A stretch of 64,000 nt of DNA from Aphanizomenon flos-aquae FACHB-1287 (GTDB lineage Bacteria; Cyanobacteriota; Cyanobacteriia; Cyanobacteriales; Nostocaceae), in contig NZ_JACJTO010000006.1 of the NCBI RefSeq assembly GCF_014698755.1, positions 1 through 64,000 of the forward strand, read 5' to 3'. Shown piece after piece: positions 27,451 to 37,418 of the stretch (position 1 is the stretch's first letter; each line of letters begins with the position of its first letter). The notes beneath the pieces were generated by a model. The model was not told the origin of the DNA. It did no database searches and saw nothing but the letters and a program-made list of their open reading frames with translations. The position numbers were made by a program, and so were the translations under genes.

Positions 27451-27483
27451 AAACCAGGAGGTTGGCTAGTATGAATAAATAAA

Positions 27484-28296
27484 CTATGAAACTTTTGACA
27501 TTGGTTCAAACAATTGATGCTTTTGGACTAAGGGAAATTGAAAAACCTGTCCGCACTTTACAAAACCGCAAAAACCATCTTTTTTGGCATCAGGCAAAAG
27601 TCCTGGCTGATAACCATATAACCACATTTTATTCTTGATTGTTGCTGGTAGTTCTGATAATTCTCCATAATTGGCATGAACAGGAGTTTGATAGTGTGAG
27701 GTTTCACAATCATGAAAAATTATATCTGCCTGTTCATAGTATTCTTGATTTTCATCTAAACATAATTGGGTATCTGTAGATAAAAATATCTTAACGCCTT
27801 CTAATGTAAAAAATAATCCATAGCTTGGCATCCTATAAAAACCATTATCAACATGAGCAACTTTAACAAGGTCAAATTTAATTTCTTGCCAAGTAAAATG
27901 ACCGTTACGGTCAATTTTATGCTGCTCAAAAAATGTATTCATAGTGGCAATATCGCCCTCAAGAAATCTTAATCCACCTGATAAAGTTCTATCCCAAAGA
28001 TTTGTGGAAACATCCTTGCTTAAATAAATATTTGGCTTTTGACATCTGGGGTCAAATAATGTACTAAAAGCAATATATTCAAGCCCTCCCACATGATCGG
28101 AGTGGAGATGACTAATATAAATATCGGTAATATCAAGATATGATAAACCAGCCGCATGGAGAGAAAGTCTAATATCAGTGCCACAGTCAATTAACAGTTT
28201 ATGATTTTTCTCTGTCACTAAAAGCATATTGGACTGAAAATTATTGGCACCAACTGTAAAAGCTGAACCAGAACCTAAAAATATCAACTTTGTCAT
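27484..28296 (-). CDS. Metallo-beta-lactamase-fold hydrolase, RNase Z-like
   Basis: 270 residues. The zinc-binding HxHxDH motif is present as ISHLHSDHVGGLEY near residue 60, with later ligands in KVAHVDNG and IIFHDCETSHY. The N-terminal MTKLIFLGSGSAFT is typical of RNase Z / ElaC-like and related MBL proteins. It lacks the length and exosite insertion of true tRNase Z, so a general MBL hydrolase is the safer call. It is separate from neighbours (45 bases after the cyclase stop, same strand) and may be last in the DUF928-cyclase transcription unit. Confidence 0.8.
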   Translation of the reverse strand: MTKLIFLGSGSAFTVGANNFQSNMLLVTEKNHKLLIDCGTDIRLSLHAAGLSYLDITDIYISHLHSDHVGGLEYIAFSTLFDPRCQKPNIYLSKDVSTNLWDRTLSGGLRFLEGDIATMNTFFEQHKIDRNGHFTWQEIKFDLVKVAHVDNGFYRMPSYGLFFTLEGVKIFLSTDTQLCLDENQEYYEQADIIFHDCETSHYQTPVHANYGELSELPATIKNKMWLYGYQPGLLPDAKKDGFCGFVKCGQVFQFPLVQKHQLFEPMSKVS

Positions 28297-28341
28297 TTTG
28301 CTATGTTAGTTTTAAAATTATCCTGACTTCTAATTCCTGAA

Positions 28342-30567
28342 TTATTGAGAACTCTGTGAATTAATTTGTTCAATTAAAGTGCTGAATTTGGTGGTAATTT
28401 CTGGAGGTTTGGCAGTAAAGCGAATGCAAAAATGACCTATTTGAGCAGGTTTTTCTGTAACTTTAGCATAGATATCACCTGTTTCGCCTGGTTGATTTGG
28501 TGTACATAGATTAAGTTTGATATTGCTCAGGGAAGCGGGGGCTTCTTGAAGTTCTTCATTGACAAAACGAATTTCTGCCTCTTTGGTTGCAAGTCTCACT
28601 AACATTCCTTTGACCGATAAACTACTGATATCTTTACCATCCACCAATGAATATTCAATGGGAATAGGTTCAGGGAGGGTGCATAATTCTTCCTGATATT
28701 GAGAGAGAAAAAGATTGTATTCGCCAGCGACACCAGCTATTTTATAGACATTGATTGGTTGTTGAACCCCTTTTGGGGTCACTTGCATTTGACTGTCAAT
28801 TACCACTATTGACTCTACTTTTTGGAAAGTAGATTCAGAAATAATAATTTCGCCGCCTGTGGTGTAGCCCTCGATGCGGTAAGTTAAATTTACTTGACTG
28901 CCAACGATACCATACTTAGTGCGCTTTTCTGAGCCAATATTTCCCACTACTACAACACCTGTATTAATACCGATACCCATTTCTAGAGGTGGCAAGCCCC
29001 ATTCCTGCATTTTAGCATTAACTTTGACCATAGCCAACTGCATGGCGATACCGCAAGCAACGGCTCTAGCAGCGTCATCATCTCTGGCAGTGGGAGCGCC
29101 AAAGAGTACCAAAATCCCATCACCCATGAATTCATCAATGGTTCCTTGATATTTGGTGATTTCATCTGCCATACATTCCAGATAAAAGTTGAGGATTTTT
29201 ACAACTTCTTCTGGTGGTAATCTTTCTGATGTGGCTGTAAATCCTCTTAGGTCAGAGGTAAAGATGGTTATTTGCCGCCGTTCACCACCAAGTTTCAATC
29301 CTTCTGGACTTTCTAGTAAATTAGCCACAACTTCATCCGTTAAGTAACGTCCGAATACCTTGCGGATGTCTCCAGCCGTGCGAGCAATGTAAGCTGTGAT
29401 AGCAATCACTGAGGATATCAGTGCTAAAAATGGTGGGACTACGGGTAGCCACCAACCCCACAGGAAAGCTAGATAGGTGCTACCTAGTAAAGCGCCTGCT
29501 GCCATGACAATAAAAGCTATCCTCTGGAATGTTTGTAATCGCAAGCTCCAACTCCAGAACGCGCCAACCCCGCTCCAAAATAGTATCCACACCCACTCTT
29601 GAGGTTCTGACCAAGTTTTAAATAGATAGCGATTTTCTAAGGCTGCACTGATAATTTGGCTGGTGAGATTAGCATGAATTTCTATCCCACTCATTTGTGT
29701 TGCGAGTCCAAGAAGTCCGCTACTGTAGGGGGTAAAAAATGAGTCTTTGAGACTCTCTCCTATATACCCAATCAAGATAATACGATCTTTTCCCCAATTA
29801 GTAGGTACTTTGTCTTCGATAATATCTGTCATGGAAACAGTGTCAAAGTGACTGTTTTTTCCTCGATAGTTAATCAATATCTGGTAGCCACCATCATCAG
29901 CATGCACATAACCACCATCATTACTTTCAAAGGGAATAAATTTAGTTTTCCCCAGTTGAAAATCTTTGCTGGCACTAATTCCCTCTTGTTTCAGATAACG
30001 CAAAGCTAAATGTAAGCTGAAACTGTAAACTGGTTCACCACCCTCTGTGCTTATATACATTAAACCGCGACGCACCTTGCTATCTGCATCAACCACTAGG
30101 TCATTTGCACCCACTTGTTCCAGAGATTTGAGGATTGGTGGTGGATCTACTCGTTCGTATCTGTTTTTTCCTACTACTTTCTGGATACCAACTAGATTAG
30201 GGGTAGATTTAAATACCTGTTCTAATTTTGAAGTACCAGGTGGTAAAGGTAAGTTACGATACACATCGAGTCCAATAGCTCTTGGTTTTCTGGCTTTGAG
30301 TTTGTTGAGGAGGTCAGCTAAGACTTGATCTGTTATGGTTGGCTGTTTGAGATTATCCAGGTCTTTTTCATCAATGCCGACGATGACAATGCGGTTGTCA
30401 CGGGGTTCTGGAGGTCGCCAACGCATATACTGGTCAAAAAGCCCCCATTCCCAGCCCTGCAATAAACCTGCGGAACGGATGAGAATTACTGTGAAGGCTA
30501 TTACCGGCGTAGTACTCCATAAGCCCCGTCCTTGCCAAAGAAAATTTTTCAGCTTTTCTGCACGCAT
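28342..30567 (-). CDS. CHASE2 - three TM - class III adenylate/guanylate cyclase
   Basis: 741 residues. One TM near residues 18-35 precedes a CHASE2 extracytoplasmic sensor (about 40-310: DNRIVIVGIDEKDL, RKPRAIGLDVYR, ILIGYIGESLKDSFFTPYSS). Three TM helices follow (about 328-400), then a class III cyclase domain (about 425-610). Metal Asp residues are seen in IFTSDLRGFT and DEFMGDGILVLFG, and the transition-state Asn/Arg pair in VNLTYRIEG. A further 120-residue C-terminal region resembles a PilZ-like or beta-sandwich tail but is not identified. Substrate preference cannot be fixed with confidence. It starts 2 bases after the DUF928 stop, so the two are co-translated. Output would be cAMP or cGMP in response to an external signal. 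Confidence 0.9.
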   Translation of the reverse strand: MRAEKLKNFLWQGRGLWSTTPVIAFTVILIRSAGLLQGWEWGLFDQYMRWRPPEPRDNRIVIVGIDEKDLDNLKQPTITDQVLADLLNKLKARKPRAIGLDVYRNLPLPPGTSKLEQVFKSTPNLVGIQKVVGKNRYERVDPPPILKSLEQVGANDLVVDADSKVRRGLMYISTEGGEPVYSFSLHLALRYLKQEGISASKDFQLGKTKFIPFESNDGGYVHADDGGYQILINYRGKNSHFDTVSMTDIIEDKVPTNWGKDRIILIGYIGESLKDSFFTPYSSGLLGLATQMSGIEIHANLTSQIISAALENRYLFKTWSEPQEWVWILFWSGVGAFWSWSLRLQTFQRIAFIVMAAGALLGSTYLAFLWGWWLPVVPPFLALISSVIAITAYIARTAGDIRKVFGRYLTDEVVANLLESPEGLKLGGERRQITIFTSDLRGFTATSERLPPEEVVKILNFYLECMADEITKYQGTIDEFMGDGILVLFGAPTARDDDAARAVACGIAMQLAMVKVNAKMQEWGLPPLEMGIGINTGVVVVGNIGSEKRTKYGIVGSQVNLTYRIEGYTTGGEIIISESTFQKVESIVVIDSQMQVTPKGVQQPINVYKIAGVAGEYNLFLSQYQEELCTLPEPIPIEYSLVDGKDISSLSVKGMLVRLATKEAEIRFVNEELQEAPASLSNIKLNLCTPNQPGETGDIYAKVTEKPAQIGHFCIRFTAKPPEITTKFSTLIEQINSQSSQ

Positions 30568-30569
30568 CT

Positions 30570-31319
30570 TTACTTAGATTCAGGGTTTGATGTGCAACAA
30601 TCAACTACATTTTCTCGGGATATTTTTTCTAACCCAACCGATTTGAGAAGTTGATCCCATTCATCTAATTTTGGTTCGCGTAAGTAAGAAATATTGCTGA
30701 GGACTTCTGCCCAAATATTATGCTCAGCATAAATTTCTGCTTTTTTTAGAGGTGTTGTCTGCTGAATATCCTTATTTAAAGATTCACTGATCGCTGTTCG
30801 TTTTATCACCCCCTGTATAATTTCATCGTAGCTTCTGTCATCATTATTACAAATAATTGAGAAGTACCATTTATATGTTGAACCTATTTTCAGGGCAGAT
30901 TCGGCGGGGATTTTTAGTTTTACTATTCCTGGTTTACCAGGGAGTTTAAAGGATTTTTCGTAAATATTTTCTCCATCAGATTTGAGTATAAATTCCCCGG
31001 TAGTTGCTGTAGTTATGGGAATATAAAAATAGAATTCTGGAGTTCCGGAAACGGTGAGGCTTTTATTATCTGGATTGGGCATTAAAGCAGTCACAGAGCC
31101 TTTCTCATCGTCAGGTGTGATACATGAATTTCCTCTTCTGCCTCCACCAATTGTGGAGTTGGGTGCGCCTCTGGAATCTCCAGATGGGAAATCCAGACTT
31201 ATTTTCATTGGTAATGGCTGTGCCAGTAACTGTTTAGGACAGACAGATGCGACTAATAGTGTTGATGAAATAATACCGACTAGTTTTTTTGGATTCAAGA
31301 AATATTTTAGTAAGTTCAT
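30570..31319 (-). CDS. DUF928 domain protein, exported
   Basis: About 249 residues from the ATG at 31319. A GTG four codons upstream (31331) is possible, and neither has a strong ribosome-binding site. A signal peptide covers about 1-35 (KLVGIISSTLLVASVCPKQLLA). The DUF928 domain follows: GGGRRGNSC, LTVSGTPEFYFYIP, YKWYFSIICN and the C-terminal IYAEHNIWAEVLSNISYLR. DUF928 proteins are almost confined to cyanobacteria and often adjoin CHASE2 or CHAT genes, as here. A periplasmic ligand-binding or regulatory role for the CHASE2 sensor is an inference from the 2-base spacing. Confidence 0.85.
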   Translation of the reverse strand: MNLLKYFLNPKKLVGIISSTLLVASVCPKQLLAQPLPMKISLDFPSGDSRGAPNSTIGGGRRGNSCITPDDEKGSVTALMPNPDNKSLTVSGTPEFYFYIPITTATTGEFILKSDGENIYEKSFKLPGKPGIVKLKIPAESALKIGSTYKWYFSIICNNDDRSYDEIIQGVIKRTAISESLNKDIQQTTPLKKAEIYAEHNIWAEVLSNISYLREPKLDEWDQLLKSVGLEKISRENVVDCCTSNPESK

Positions 31320-31352
31320 GATCGTTAACACTTAGCTAATTATTCTCTAGGA

Positions 31353-34300
31353 TTATAATATGTAACTGTATGGTTCGTCAAAGGATTGAACGTTACTGGA
31401 TTTGATAGCATCTAAATAATGCAGTAATAACTGGACCTGTTGAGCATTGGGACGATAGGAGAGATTACCTTGTTTTTCAAAGAGTGGTGGAGAATCTATA
31501 CCTGATTTTAAGGAAGAAATCGCTTTGTAGTCAGGATTTTCCTGAGATTGATGGGTAAGCCAAAGGTGATCTGAAGCCGCAGGAATTAAGCCCGGTGGTA
31601 GTTCACCTTCCAAGAAAGCTAATAACCGCTGTTGACAGGTACGGGTATTGATTCCACGACTTTCAAATAACTGCAAAACTTCACCAAAGGACAAAGAACG
31701 GTTAGGTAAAAGTTTTAGCAATTCAGAAAACAAGAAATAATCTGTGTATTGTTGTTTAGATATGTCTAAAAATTGGGGATGCAAAGATAACACACTCAAA
31801 CCTAATGCAACTCGACTACAATTAGGAGCGCCAGTTTCACTAAGATATAAGTCTTGAATAATCTTGGCATTAGGCAATTTTTGTCGTAACCAACGGTTAA
31901 TAGTGCCCACAGAAGCCACACCACCACTGAGGACAGCTTGATTAATAGCTTCCGTAGGAATACCACGGGCTACTAATAATTTGTTAAGCTCTCGATTAAG
32001 ACGACGGACAAAGGGAACAAAGACTTGACTTTCCAAATCTCGGCGCTGTAATACCCAACGTTGGTCGGCAAATTCTAGGGTAAAGGTTTCTTGGTGCTGT
32101 AAAATCAATTTTAAAGCCAAAGCGGCATCTAATAAAGCTTGTCCGAGAAGGGAACTTTCTAAACGTTGTTGGAGATGAATGCGAGCTTCTGTATCTGGTT
32201 CTCCTACCTTAGGTAATGTCAAAGCTTCCAAACCCAAACTAGAAAATTGCATTTGGTCTAAACCAGGAATTGACGGTTGCCAATGCCAAGGATTAGTATT
32301 AGCTGCTTCATGATCCGATTGTCCCGGTTGCCGGGTTTGCCGAGATTTTGGTGGTAGTAGTAACTGACAAATAATATCTTGTTCAATGCCCTTGCCAGAG
32401 TAGGCAAAATTATGGAGCATAAAGTCTTTGTGTGTTAATTCTCCCAAATTTGCTGGTATGTCAACCAAGGCCATTTCTACAAGTGTCGCTCCAATATTAA
32501 TGGCTAAAGTGTTCCCTAGCAGGGGATAATTACTGGTTTTTAAGGGACGTAAACCCTGATTTTCACTAATTTGGATAGATTGACCATTAGCACTGTCTAA
32601 TTCTGGCAGTAAACTAGCGATCGCTTCCTCTAAAAATAAGATTTGTTGGGGATGAGAAACCAGTTCACTGGTGATAATTGCTTCTCGAATATTAAAACGA
32701 TATTGTTCTGTCCAATTGGAAGGACAAGTGCAGATTACACCAGCAATATTCTTAATTACTTCAGAAAATGTTGGTGTATTCATGCCCACAGGATTAGCAA
32801 TTAAAGCCGGTGTGGTACTAGTTTGACTAGATCTCAGAGTTGATAATAACTTAGAGAGCGATCGCAGAACCCAAATTAATGGACCTGCAGAAAACTCATT
32901 TAATTGCAACATTGGTTCCCATTTTTGTCGTTCTGGTTGGTAGGGAACTGCTATTTGTAAATAAGGCTTTAACTGTGCTGAATAAAGATGAGGGGCAGAT
33001 TCTGATTCTCCATTTTTGCTATGATGAGAACTTGGATTAGTAGGTAAATAAACTTCTGCTGGTAATCGGAAAGATTGTTGAAAGGCCGGACTACCATTTT
33101 GAGTTTCGGCTGACCAATAAATTGGATAAACTACCAATTTAGAGTGATTTAATAAAGCCGCAGAAATTCCCGTTGTCCCAATATCAATTCCTAAATACCA
33201 GGAAGAATCTATTTTTTCAACTTCTATATATTTCTGAGTTGTTAAACTTAAATCTACTTCCTGACTTTCAGAGTCTAATTTAGTTATAGATTCCCCACCA
33301 TAATTTAATGATTGGTCAAAATCAGCCAAATTTTGCCCTAATACTGGCGATTGCTGGGTATCTAAAGCTAGATCATGATTTTCAGCTTGTCTTCTTGAAT
33401 CATCCCATTGATTTAGGACTTCTGATGATCTTTCTTCATAACTAGTATCTAACAATAAATCAGTTAGAACTACAATTGTATCTGCAGGATTTACCTCTTT
33501 GTGTTGTTCTACTTCTCCTTTATCTGGGAAAAATGTAACTTCAAACTCTGTAGAAACATTAGAAACTATAACTGGCAGATCATAATTTTCCTCTTCTGCA
33601 TTTTCCTCTTCTGCTAAAATAGTGCTGTCGGCTATCATAGAAACTGAAGAACTACTAATTTCTACCGTCGATAAATCATCATTAACCACTGTGTAATCAC
33701 TAGATAAACCTTGATTTTCCTCATGTAAAATATCAGCAGAAAATGAGAAATTTAGAGATTGATAAGTTGAAGCATCAAAGAAACTTGCATAAAGTTCGTC
33801 TACATCATCAGCATTTTTTAACCCTAAATCCTTTGCAGATTGTGATTGTTCATCTAATAACCCTGTATCCAAATTAATTGGCAATATTTCCGCAGCAGAA
33901 GTTTCTATAAATATATCTTCTGAAGGTTTTAAATCTTCAATGGGTAGGGATTGATCTAATAATGGTGATACAGAAATAGCCTGAGTATTGACATGAGAAA
34001 TAGAAGGCTCATTAATCAAAACTTGCTGTTGTAAATATCGAGTCAAATTATTAAGGAAATTTGCCATTAATTGTTCACCTTGCATCCCCTGACCGTGCAT
34101 TTTATCTAATGCTTGAGACAAAGACTGATAATAGGTGTTAATATTACGTTCTAGAGCTTGAAAAACAATATTGACAGTTCCATCTAGAGATAGTAAACGT
34201 TGATCTAAATTATAAGCTAAATTTGCTAACTGCTCTACCCGTTCTGCTGATTCTAAAATAGGCTGAATAGCCGAGCTAATTGCTTCTAAATTATGTAAAT

Positions 34301-34874
34301 TAGGGTTAATTATTGACCCAGAATTTGATATTAAATGTGGTACTAAACGACTCATGAGGACTTCTAAAAATTCAGAAATCATTTTCTCTCGGTTAGCTAA
34401 CTGCTGACTTAAGGAGTGGTTTTGTAGTCGCTTTTGCTCTAGTTGCTTAATTTCTTCGGTTAAATCGGCTCTTTCCGCCAATAAACTCGATAATTCTGTT
34501 TTTAAGGGTTGCAATAAGACAGTTAATTCTTGCTTGATTTGTGCTGTTTCAATACCAGTTAAGTCTAGTTGCTGTGAAGAAGAATCTAAAGCAGATACGG
34601 GTTGACTCTGTTGGTTAAATTGCGCTAATAGAGATGAAAAAGCTGGTTTAGGATCTGAGTCAGTTATTTCTGGTAAAATATCGTCCTTTAATACTTGATT
34701 TTTTGATACCTCATCTTCCTGTAGTCGCACCAAAAAGTCACGCACTCGTTGTAAAACCTCTTTTTCCTGTTGTCCTTGGTTGGACAGGAATTTAGAAAGA
34801 CCTTTAGGACTGTAAGATAGTAAGTTATCAATATCGACAATTAGTTGGTAAATTTCATCAGTATGGGCAGTCAC
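31353..34874 (-). CDS. Large protein with N-terminal coiled coil and C-terminal Hsp70/actin-like ATPase domain
   Basis: 1173 residues. Residues 1-330 are mostly helical, with a coiled coil at about 115-160 (KTELSSLLAERADLTEEI). Residues 330-550 are acidic and low complexity. From about 558 an actin/Hsp70-type ATPase fold is visible: phosphate-1 motif LGIDIGTTGISAAL near 562, phosphate-2 motif LAINIGATLVEMALVD near 795 and adenosine motif AVLSGGVASVGTINRW near 985. Start is GTG at 34874; no ATG is available early in the frame. I do not recognise a named gene. It diverges from exbB-exbD with a 289-base shared upstream region, so a link to envelope energy transduction or cell shape is possible but unproven. 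Confidence 0.75.
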   Translation of the reverse strand: MTAHTDEIYQLIVDIDNLLSYSPKGLSKFLSNQGQQEKEVLQRVRDFLVRLQEDEVSKNQVLKDDILPEITDSDPKPAFSSLLAQFNQQSQPVSALDSSSQQLDLTGIETAQIKQELTVLLQPLKTELSSLLAERADLTEEIKQLEQKRLQNHSLSQQLANREKMISEFLEVLMSRLVPHLISNSGSIINPNLHNLEAISSAIQPILESAERVEQLANLAYNLDQRLLSLDGTVNIVFQALERNINTYYQSLSQALDKMHGQGMQGEQLMANFLNNLTRYLQQQVLINEPSISHVNTQAISVSPLLDQSLPIEDLKPSEDIFIETSAAEILPINLDTGLLDEQSQSAKDLGLKNADDVDELYASFFDASTYQSLNFSFSADILHEENQGLSSDYTVVNDDLSTVEISSSSVSMIADSTILAEEENAEEENYDLPVIVSNVSTEFEVTFFPDKGEVEQHKEVNPADTIVVLTDLLLDTSYEERSSEVLNQWDDSRRQAENHDLALDTQQSPVLGQNLADFDQSLNYGGESITKLDSESQEVDLSLTTQKYIEVEKIDSSWYLGIDIGTTGISAALLNHSKLVVYPIYWSAETQNGSPAFQQSFRLPAEVYLPTNPSSHHSKNGESESAPHLYSAQLKPYLQIAVPYQPERQKWEPMLQLNEFSAGPLIWVLRSLSKLLSTLRSSQTSTTPALIANPVGMNTPTFSEVIKNIAGVICTCPSNWTEQYRFNIREAIITSELVSHPQQILFLEEAIASLLPELDSANGQSIQISENQGLRPLKTSNYPLLGNTLAINIGATLVEMALVDIPANLGELTHKDFMLHNFAYSGKGIEQDIICQLLLPPKSRQTRQPGQSDHEAANTNPWHWQPSIPGLDQMQFSSLGLEALTLPKVGEPDTEARIHLQQRLESSLLGQALLDAALALKLILQHQETFTLEFADQRWVLQRRDLESQVFVPFVRRLNRELNKLLVARGIPTEAINQAVLSGGVASVGTINRWLRQKLPNAKIIQDLYLSETGAPNCSRVALGLSVLSLHPQFLDISKQQYTDYFLFSELLKLLPNRSLSFGEVLQLFESRGINTRTCQQRLLAFLEGELPPGLIPAASDHLWLTHQSQENPDYKAISSLKSGIDSPPLFEKQGNLSYRPNAQQVQLLLHYLDAIKSSNVQSFDEPYSYIL

Positions 34875-35163
34875 GTTAAGTTACCTTAGTTAAAAATGTA
34901 CGTTGATTTGTCAGGGACTGGCAATTACAGAAGTTTCAGCTAAAAAATTAGTATAGCTAATATCAGTCCTAACGGTATGCACTTGAATGAGGCACAAAAT
35001 TTACAACCCCCATTTTCATTTTTTCATTCTCAACCTGTATAACCCTAAAACCGAAAAAGGAACTTTTTTGATTATTGAGAATATCTTATAAATCCTGACT
35101 CAAAGGCAATGAATCCACCAAAATCTGTTAATCTAGCATGGTTAAGGATTAAGAAAAAACTCA
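34875..35163. promoter_or_regulatory. Shared upstream region of the actin-like gene and exbB-exbD
   Basis: 289 non-coding bases between divergent starts. The stretch is AT-rich, with candidate -10 elements on the exbB side (TATAAA near 35089). No palindromic operator or repeat family member was recognised. It must hold both promoters. Confidence 0.4.
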
Positions 35164-35817
35164 ATGGACATTAGTAACTTATTCAAAGCCGGTGGCCTGG
35201 TCATGTGGCCACTACTGTTTTTTTCTATCTTAGGAATCACCCTGATTATCGAACGGATTGTATTTTGGATAGGAATTAGTGGTCGTCAAAATCGTGTGGT
35301 CAAGAATGTGCTAAGTTATTATCGTCAAGGTAATGTAATTACCTCCTTAGACATACTACACAAAAATGCCGATTTACCGATTGCCCGAATTTTTTTAGCG
35401 GCCTTAGAACTGGAAGGGTCCAACCCAGAAGAATTTCGCTTGGCCTTAGAAAGTGAAGCTCAGGCAGAAATTCCCCTATTAAAAAGGTTTCAAAACATTT
35501 TCGATACTATTATTGGTTTAGCCCCCTTGTTGGGACTGCTAGGTACAGTATTGGGCTTAATTACCTCCTTTGCATCATTAAATATTGGTGATGTGGGTGG
35601 AACAAAAACTGCTGGTGTCACCTCTGGGATTAGTGAAGCCTTGGTATCTACAGCATCGGGATTAATTGTCGCTATTATTACTTTATTTTTTGCAAATACT
35701 TTTCGGGGAATGTATTTACGGCAAATTGCTTGGATTCAAGAATATGGTGGTCAGTTAGAATTACTTTACCGTCGTTACTATGAAAGGGGAGCTAATTACC
35801 ATGCGTCTACCAGATGA
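35164..35817 (+). CDS. exbB: ExbB/TolQ/MotA-family proton channel protein
   Basis: 217 residues with three TM segments (about 12-32, 110-135 and 155-180). Family motifs are LAPLLGLLGTVLGLITSF and GISEALVSTASGLIVAI. ExbB forms a pentameric inner-membrane channel that with ExbD uses the proton gradient to energise TonB-dependent uptake. Its gene overlaps exbD by 17 bases, the usual arrangement. No tonB or TonB-dependent receptor lies in the window, so what it energises is unknown. Confidence 0.9.
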   Translation: MDISNLFKAGGLVMWPLLFFSILGITLIIERIVFWIGISGRQNRVVKNVLSYYRQGNVITSLDILHKNADLPIARIFLAALELEGSNPEEFRLALESEAQAEIPLLKRFQNIFDTIIGLAPLLGLLGTVLGLITSFASLNIGDVGGTKTAGVTSGISEALVSTASGLIVAIITLFFANTFRGMYLRQIAWIQEYGGQLELLYRRYYERGANYHASTR

Positions 35818-36205
35818 ACCTGATGTACCAGCCCAGATTAATATTGTGCCCATGATTGATGTCATCTTTGCTATTTTGACATTTTTCATTATGTCCACTT
35901 TATTTTTACATCGTTCCCAAAGCTTACCAGTTAATTTACCCAAAGCAGCAACAGCAAAAGCCCAATCATCAGCAGCACCAATTACTGTGACTATCAATTC
36001 AGAAGGAACTCTGAAGTTAAATCTTCAGCAAGTAACTTTTGATACCCTAGCCGCAAACGTACAAAAATTAATGGGTAAAAATACGGAAGTAGTAGTAATT
36101 ATCAATGCCGATAAAAATGCTACTCATGGTCAAGTAGTAATGGTGATGGATCGGGTGCGTCAAGTTAAAGGAGCAAAATTAGCGATCGCTACTCAAACAC
36201 CTTAG
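35801..36205 (+). CDS. exbD: ExbD/TolR-family protein
   Basis: 134 residues from the ATG at 35801. This start is preferred over an upstream in-frame ATG at 35780 because AGGGGAG lies at 35785-35791 and the protein then begins MRLPDEPDVPAQINIVPMID, as homologues do. One TM (about residues 14-36, VIFAILTFFIMSTLF) follows, with the essential Asp in PMIDV, then a periplasmic domain (ITVTINSEGTLKLN). It overlaps the exbB stop by 17 bases. It acts as the rotor/stator partner of ExbB in proton-driven energy transfer. Confidence 0.88.
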   Translation: MRLPDEPDVPAQINIVPMIDVIFAILTFFIMSTLFLHRSQSLPVNLPKAATAKAQSSAAPITVTINSEGTLKLNLQQVTFDTLAANVQKLMGKNTEVVVIINADKNATHGQVVMVMDRVRQVKGAKLAIATQTP

Positions 36206-36272
36206 TTAATTTCCGCATAGTCTTCCGTTTTGGTTTATACATAGCTCTAGACAATTTTTAATGCCAACCTAC

Positions 36273-37319
36273 TTATTCATGACCAAATTTGCGTTGTAAT
36301 TTTTTGAGACTTTGATATAATTCTGGCAAACGGCTAGAAATTGCCGATACTTTCAGGTACAATTTGTGGGGTAGAGCAGGACTACCAGAAACAATCTCTC
36401 CTGGTGCGACATCACTGTGAATCCCTGCTTGAGCAGAAGCAATTGCCCCGTCCCCAATTCTCACTTGATTGGCAATTCCCACTTGTCCAGCTAAAATTAC
36501 TCGATTTCCCACCTTCACACCTCCAGCCATACCTGCTTGACCAGCTATGGCACAACCAGAACCAATTTGAGCACCATGTCCTATCTGCACTAAATTATCA
36601 ATTTTGGTATTTTTACCAATTCTCGTTTCTCCGACTGCGGGACGGTCTATAGCTGTATTACAACCTACTTCTACCCCATCCTCTAAAACAGTATAACCAG
36701 ATTGCTCCATTTTCAACCAACCTGTATAAGTAGGTACAAAGCCAAAACCTTCTGCACCAATCACAGCACCGCTATGAATTACGCAATTGTCACCGATTTG
36801 GGACCGTTCGTGAATGGTACAATTAGCGTGTAAGATGGTACAATCGCCGATTTTCACCCCTGGATAAATAACCACATTGGGGTGAATTACCGCCAAATTG
36901 CCAATTTCCACACCTTGAGAAAGGACAACATGGGGACCAATATAGACCCCATTCCCGATGTGAGCCGTGGGGTGAATAACTGCCGTAGGATGAATTTCTG
37001 GACTAGGATGGTATGGTTGATAGAATAGAGTGATAGCCTTGGCAAATAGTAAACGTGGTTCCCTCGTCGCTAACCAGGGAATACCCCTGGCTGTTGCTTG
37101 GATTTGTAATTTTTTATCCTCTGGTAAAATTAAGGCACTTGCGCCCGTAGAATCTATCAAAGACGCGAACTTTACCCCTTCTACGTAACTTAATGTCCCA
37201 AATGTAGCTTCACCAATAGCTGCTACTCCAGTGATTTCTAGGTCTTGGTCTGGTTGTATGGTCAGGCTGTCGGCTTTAACCGCTTCACTAAATTGGTTGA
37301 TGATTTTACTGAATTTCAT
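36273..37319 (-). CDS. lpxD: UDP-3-O-acylglucosamine N-acyltransferase LpxD
   Basis: 348 residues, normal length. An N-terminal uridine-binding domain (about 1-100) is followed by a left-handed beta-helix of hexapeptide repeats (HPTAVIHPTAHIGNGVYIGP) and a C-terminal helix. The catalytic His is in VQIGHGAQIG near residue 248. It transfers an acyl chain to the 2-amino group of UDP-3-O-acyl-glucosamine in lipid A synthesis. No other lpx genes adjoin it, so its co-regulation is unknown. Confidence 0.93.
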   Translation of the reverse strand: MKFSKIINQFSEAVKADSLTIQPDQDLEITGVAAIGEATFGTLSYVEGVKFASLIDSTGASALILPEDKKLQIQATARGIPWLATREPRLLFAKAITLFYQPYHPSPEIHPTAVIHPTAHIGNGVYIGPHVVLSQGVEIGNLAVIHPNVVIYPGVKIGDCTILHANCTIHERSQIGDNCVIHSGAVIGAEGFGFVPTYTGWLKMEQSGYTVLEDGVEVGCNTAIDRPAVGETRIGKNTKIDNLVQIGHGAQIGSGCAIAGQAGMAGGVKVGNRVILAGQVGIANQVRIGDGAIASAQAGIHSDVAPGEIVSGSPALPHKLYLKVSAISSRLPELYQSLKKLQRKFGHE

Positions 37320-37418
37320 AATTATTTAATAAAAAATTTTACAGCTTTTTGTCTCACACCAAGGCAGAAATACAGCAATTTACCAGGGTTTTTTGTCTCT
37401 CGCAAAGGAAGAAATAAG

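Noticed and set aside
27276-27509. 77-codon minus-strand ORF between LtrA and the MBL gene
   Set aside because: It runs through MITE-A copy 1 and overlaps the MBL gene end; no recognisable protein features.
35780-35800. Longer exbD start at 35780
   Set aside because: The ATG at 35801 has AGGGGAG at proper spacing and gives the standard N-terminus.
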